Source: Metabacillus bambusae
Lineage (GTDB): Bacteria > Bacillota > Bacilli > Bacillales > Bacillaceae
Assembly: GCF_017497975.1 (NCBI RefSeq)
Contig: NZ_JAGDEL010000029.1
Coordinates: 1 to 64,000, forward strand
Length of the DNA: 64,000 bases
Direction of reading: 5' to 3'
The notes beneath the pieces were generated by a model. The model worked only from the letters and a program-made list of their open reading frames with translations, ran no database searches and was not told the DNA's origin. Shown here in pieces: positions 63,713-64,000 of this stretch (position 1 is the stretch's first letter; each line of letters starts with the position of its first letter). A program made the translations under genes and the position numbers.

Positions 63713-64000
63713 ATGTTTTTTTCAGTTTCAAATGTTTTTGAAAAGAAAAGAAAAGAATTAAACCAATTTGCTAAGTTAAACACTCCCTTAACCTCTGAAG
63801 AAGTTATACATCAAAGTAAACAACTTGATCACTTTATTACCCATTATCAGAAGCGAAAAATATCCAAATTGAATATTCATGGAATTAAAAAAGGTTCCAC
63901 TCTTACTCTTAAAATCGAAGGCGAATTAGATATTATTACATCGGAATTGTTATCGTCGTATCTAGCAACTAATAAGCATAAATGGACAGGAGTCCAAGAA
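63713..64000 (+). CDS. Spo0E-like protein, 3' end beyond window
   Basis: The first 96 codons of a gene starting MFFSVSNVFEKKRKELNQF. Residues 27-45 (TSEEVIHQSKQLDHFITHY) have the Spo0E aspartyl-phosphatase signature SQxLDxxI, which dephosphorylates Spo0A-P. The protein continues past 96 residues with TLTLKIEGELDII, longer than the usual 50-90 aa of Spo0E-family members. The ribosome site (GGAG) is 13 bases upstream, rather far. Confidence 0.5.
   Translation, partial: MFFSVSNVFEKKRKELNQFAKLNTPLTSEEVIHQSKQLDHFITHYQKRKISKLNIHGIKKGSTLTLKIEGELDIITSELLSSYLATNKHKWTGVQE

Overview
The window is low-GC DNA from an endospore-forming member of the Bacillaceae. Evidence: AGGAGG-type ribosome sites throughout, TTG and GTG starts, rho-independent terminators at most gene ends, catabolite-response (cre) boxes, a GerAB-type germination permease, a Spo0E-like protein at the right edge, and yte/lpl-type and azl genes arranged as in Bacillus. 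The genus cannot be named from the sequence alone. No rRNA, tRNA or CRISPR was found.

Layout. (1) 1-7 kb: edge of an IS3-type transposase, then a PTS operon on the minus strand (PRD regulator with its own EIIA domain, Ula/Sga-type IIB and IIC, a TPR-like protein, a class II aldolase, a P-loop kinase). (2) 7.2-15.3 kb: a yte-like pectin locus (YteU, YteT, YteS-like lipoprotein, membrane-bound AraC regulator YtdP, permeases YtcP and YteP); its substrate-binding protein survives only as a C-terminal scrap. (3) 16-19.5 kb: tatC, tatA, a secreted RidA-family protein and a Tat-exported flavin amine oxidase. (4) 19.8-27.8 kb: a galactarate-to-2-oxoglutarate pathway (RxY-type galactarate dehydratase, DHDPS-family dehydratase/decarboxylase, semialdehyde dehydrogenase, GntR regulator) next to a GH105 unsaturated-uronyl hydrolase and a lone sugar-binding lipoprotein; regions 2 and 4 fit together as pectin use. 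(5) 28-31.6 kb: broken genes, azlCD and a divergent MocR regulator.

(6) 31.9-34.6 kb: a bacteriocin-like locus: S8 protease, XRE regulator, membrane protein, and a secreted precursor whose C-terminus is a hydrophobic six-cysteine segment like halocin C8-type peptides. (7) 35-41 kb: a graveyard of gene fragments (sarcosine/methyltryptophan oxidase, BluB, dihydrofolate reductase, TrmO-type) mixed with intact small membrane proteins and an alpha/beta hydrolase. (8) 41-50 kb: an operon that reads as mannosylglycerate use (fructose-family PTS IIA, IIB and IIC, GH38 alpha-mannosidase, PRD regulator, glycerate kinase, nitrilase-family amidohydrolase). The glycerate kinase is cut by one in-frame TGA. 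(9) 50.7-64 kb: a CBO0543-family membrane protein, a GerAB permease, GH42 beta-galactosidase with a divergent AraC regulator, a PhyH-type dioxygenase, two HAD phosphatases around a LacI regulator, and a Spo0E-like gene cut by the window edge.

Superimposed are two dispersed repeat systems. One is a 190-220 bp GC-rich MITE: five copies, each flanked by an 8-bp target duplication, four exact and one 7 of 8. The other is a relic unit carrying only the 3' end of an O-methyltransferase gene, its terminator and neighbouring sequence, present seven times; one copy supplies the C-terminus of the S8 protease. A third repeat (two copies) has inserted into one relic unit.
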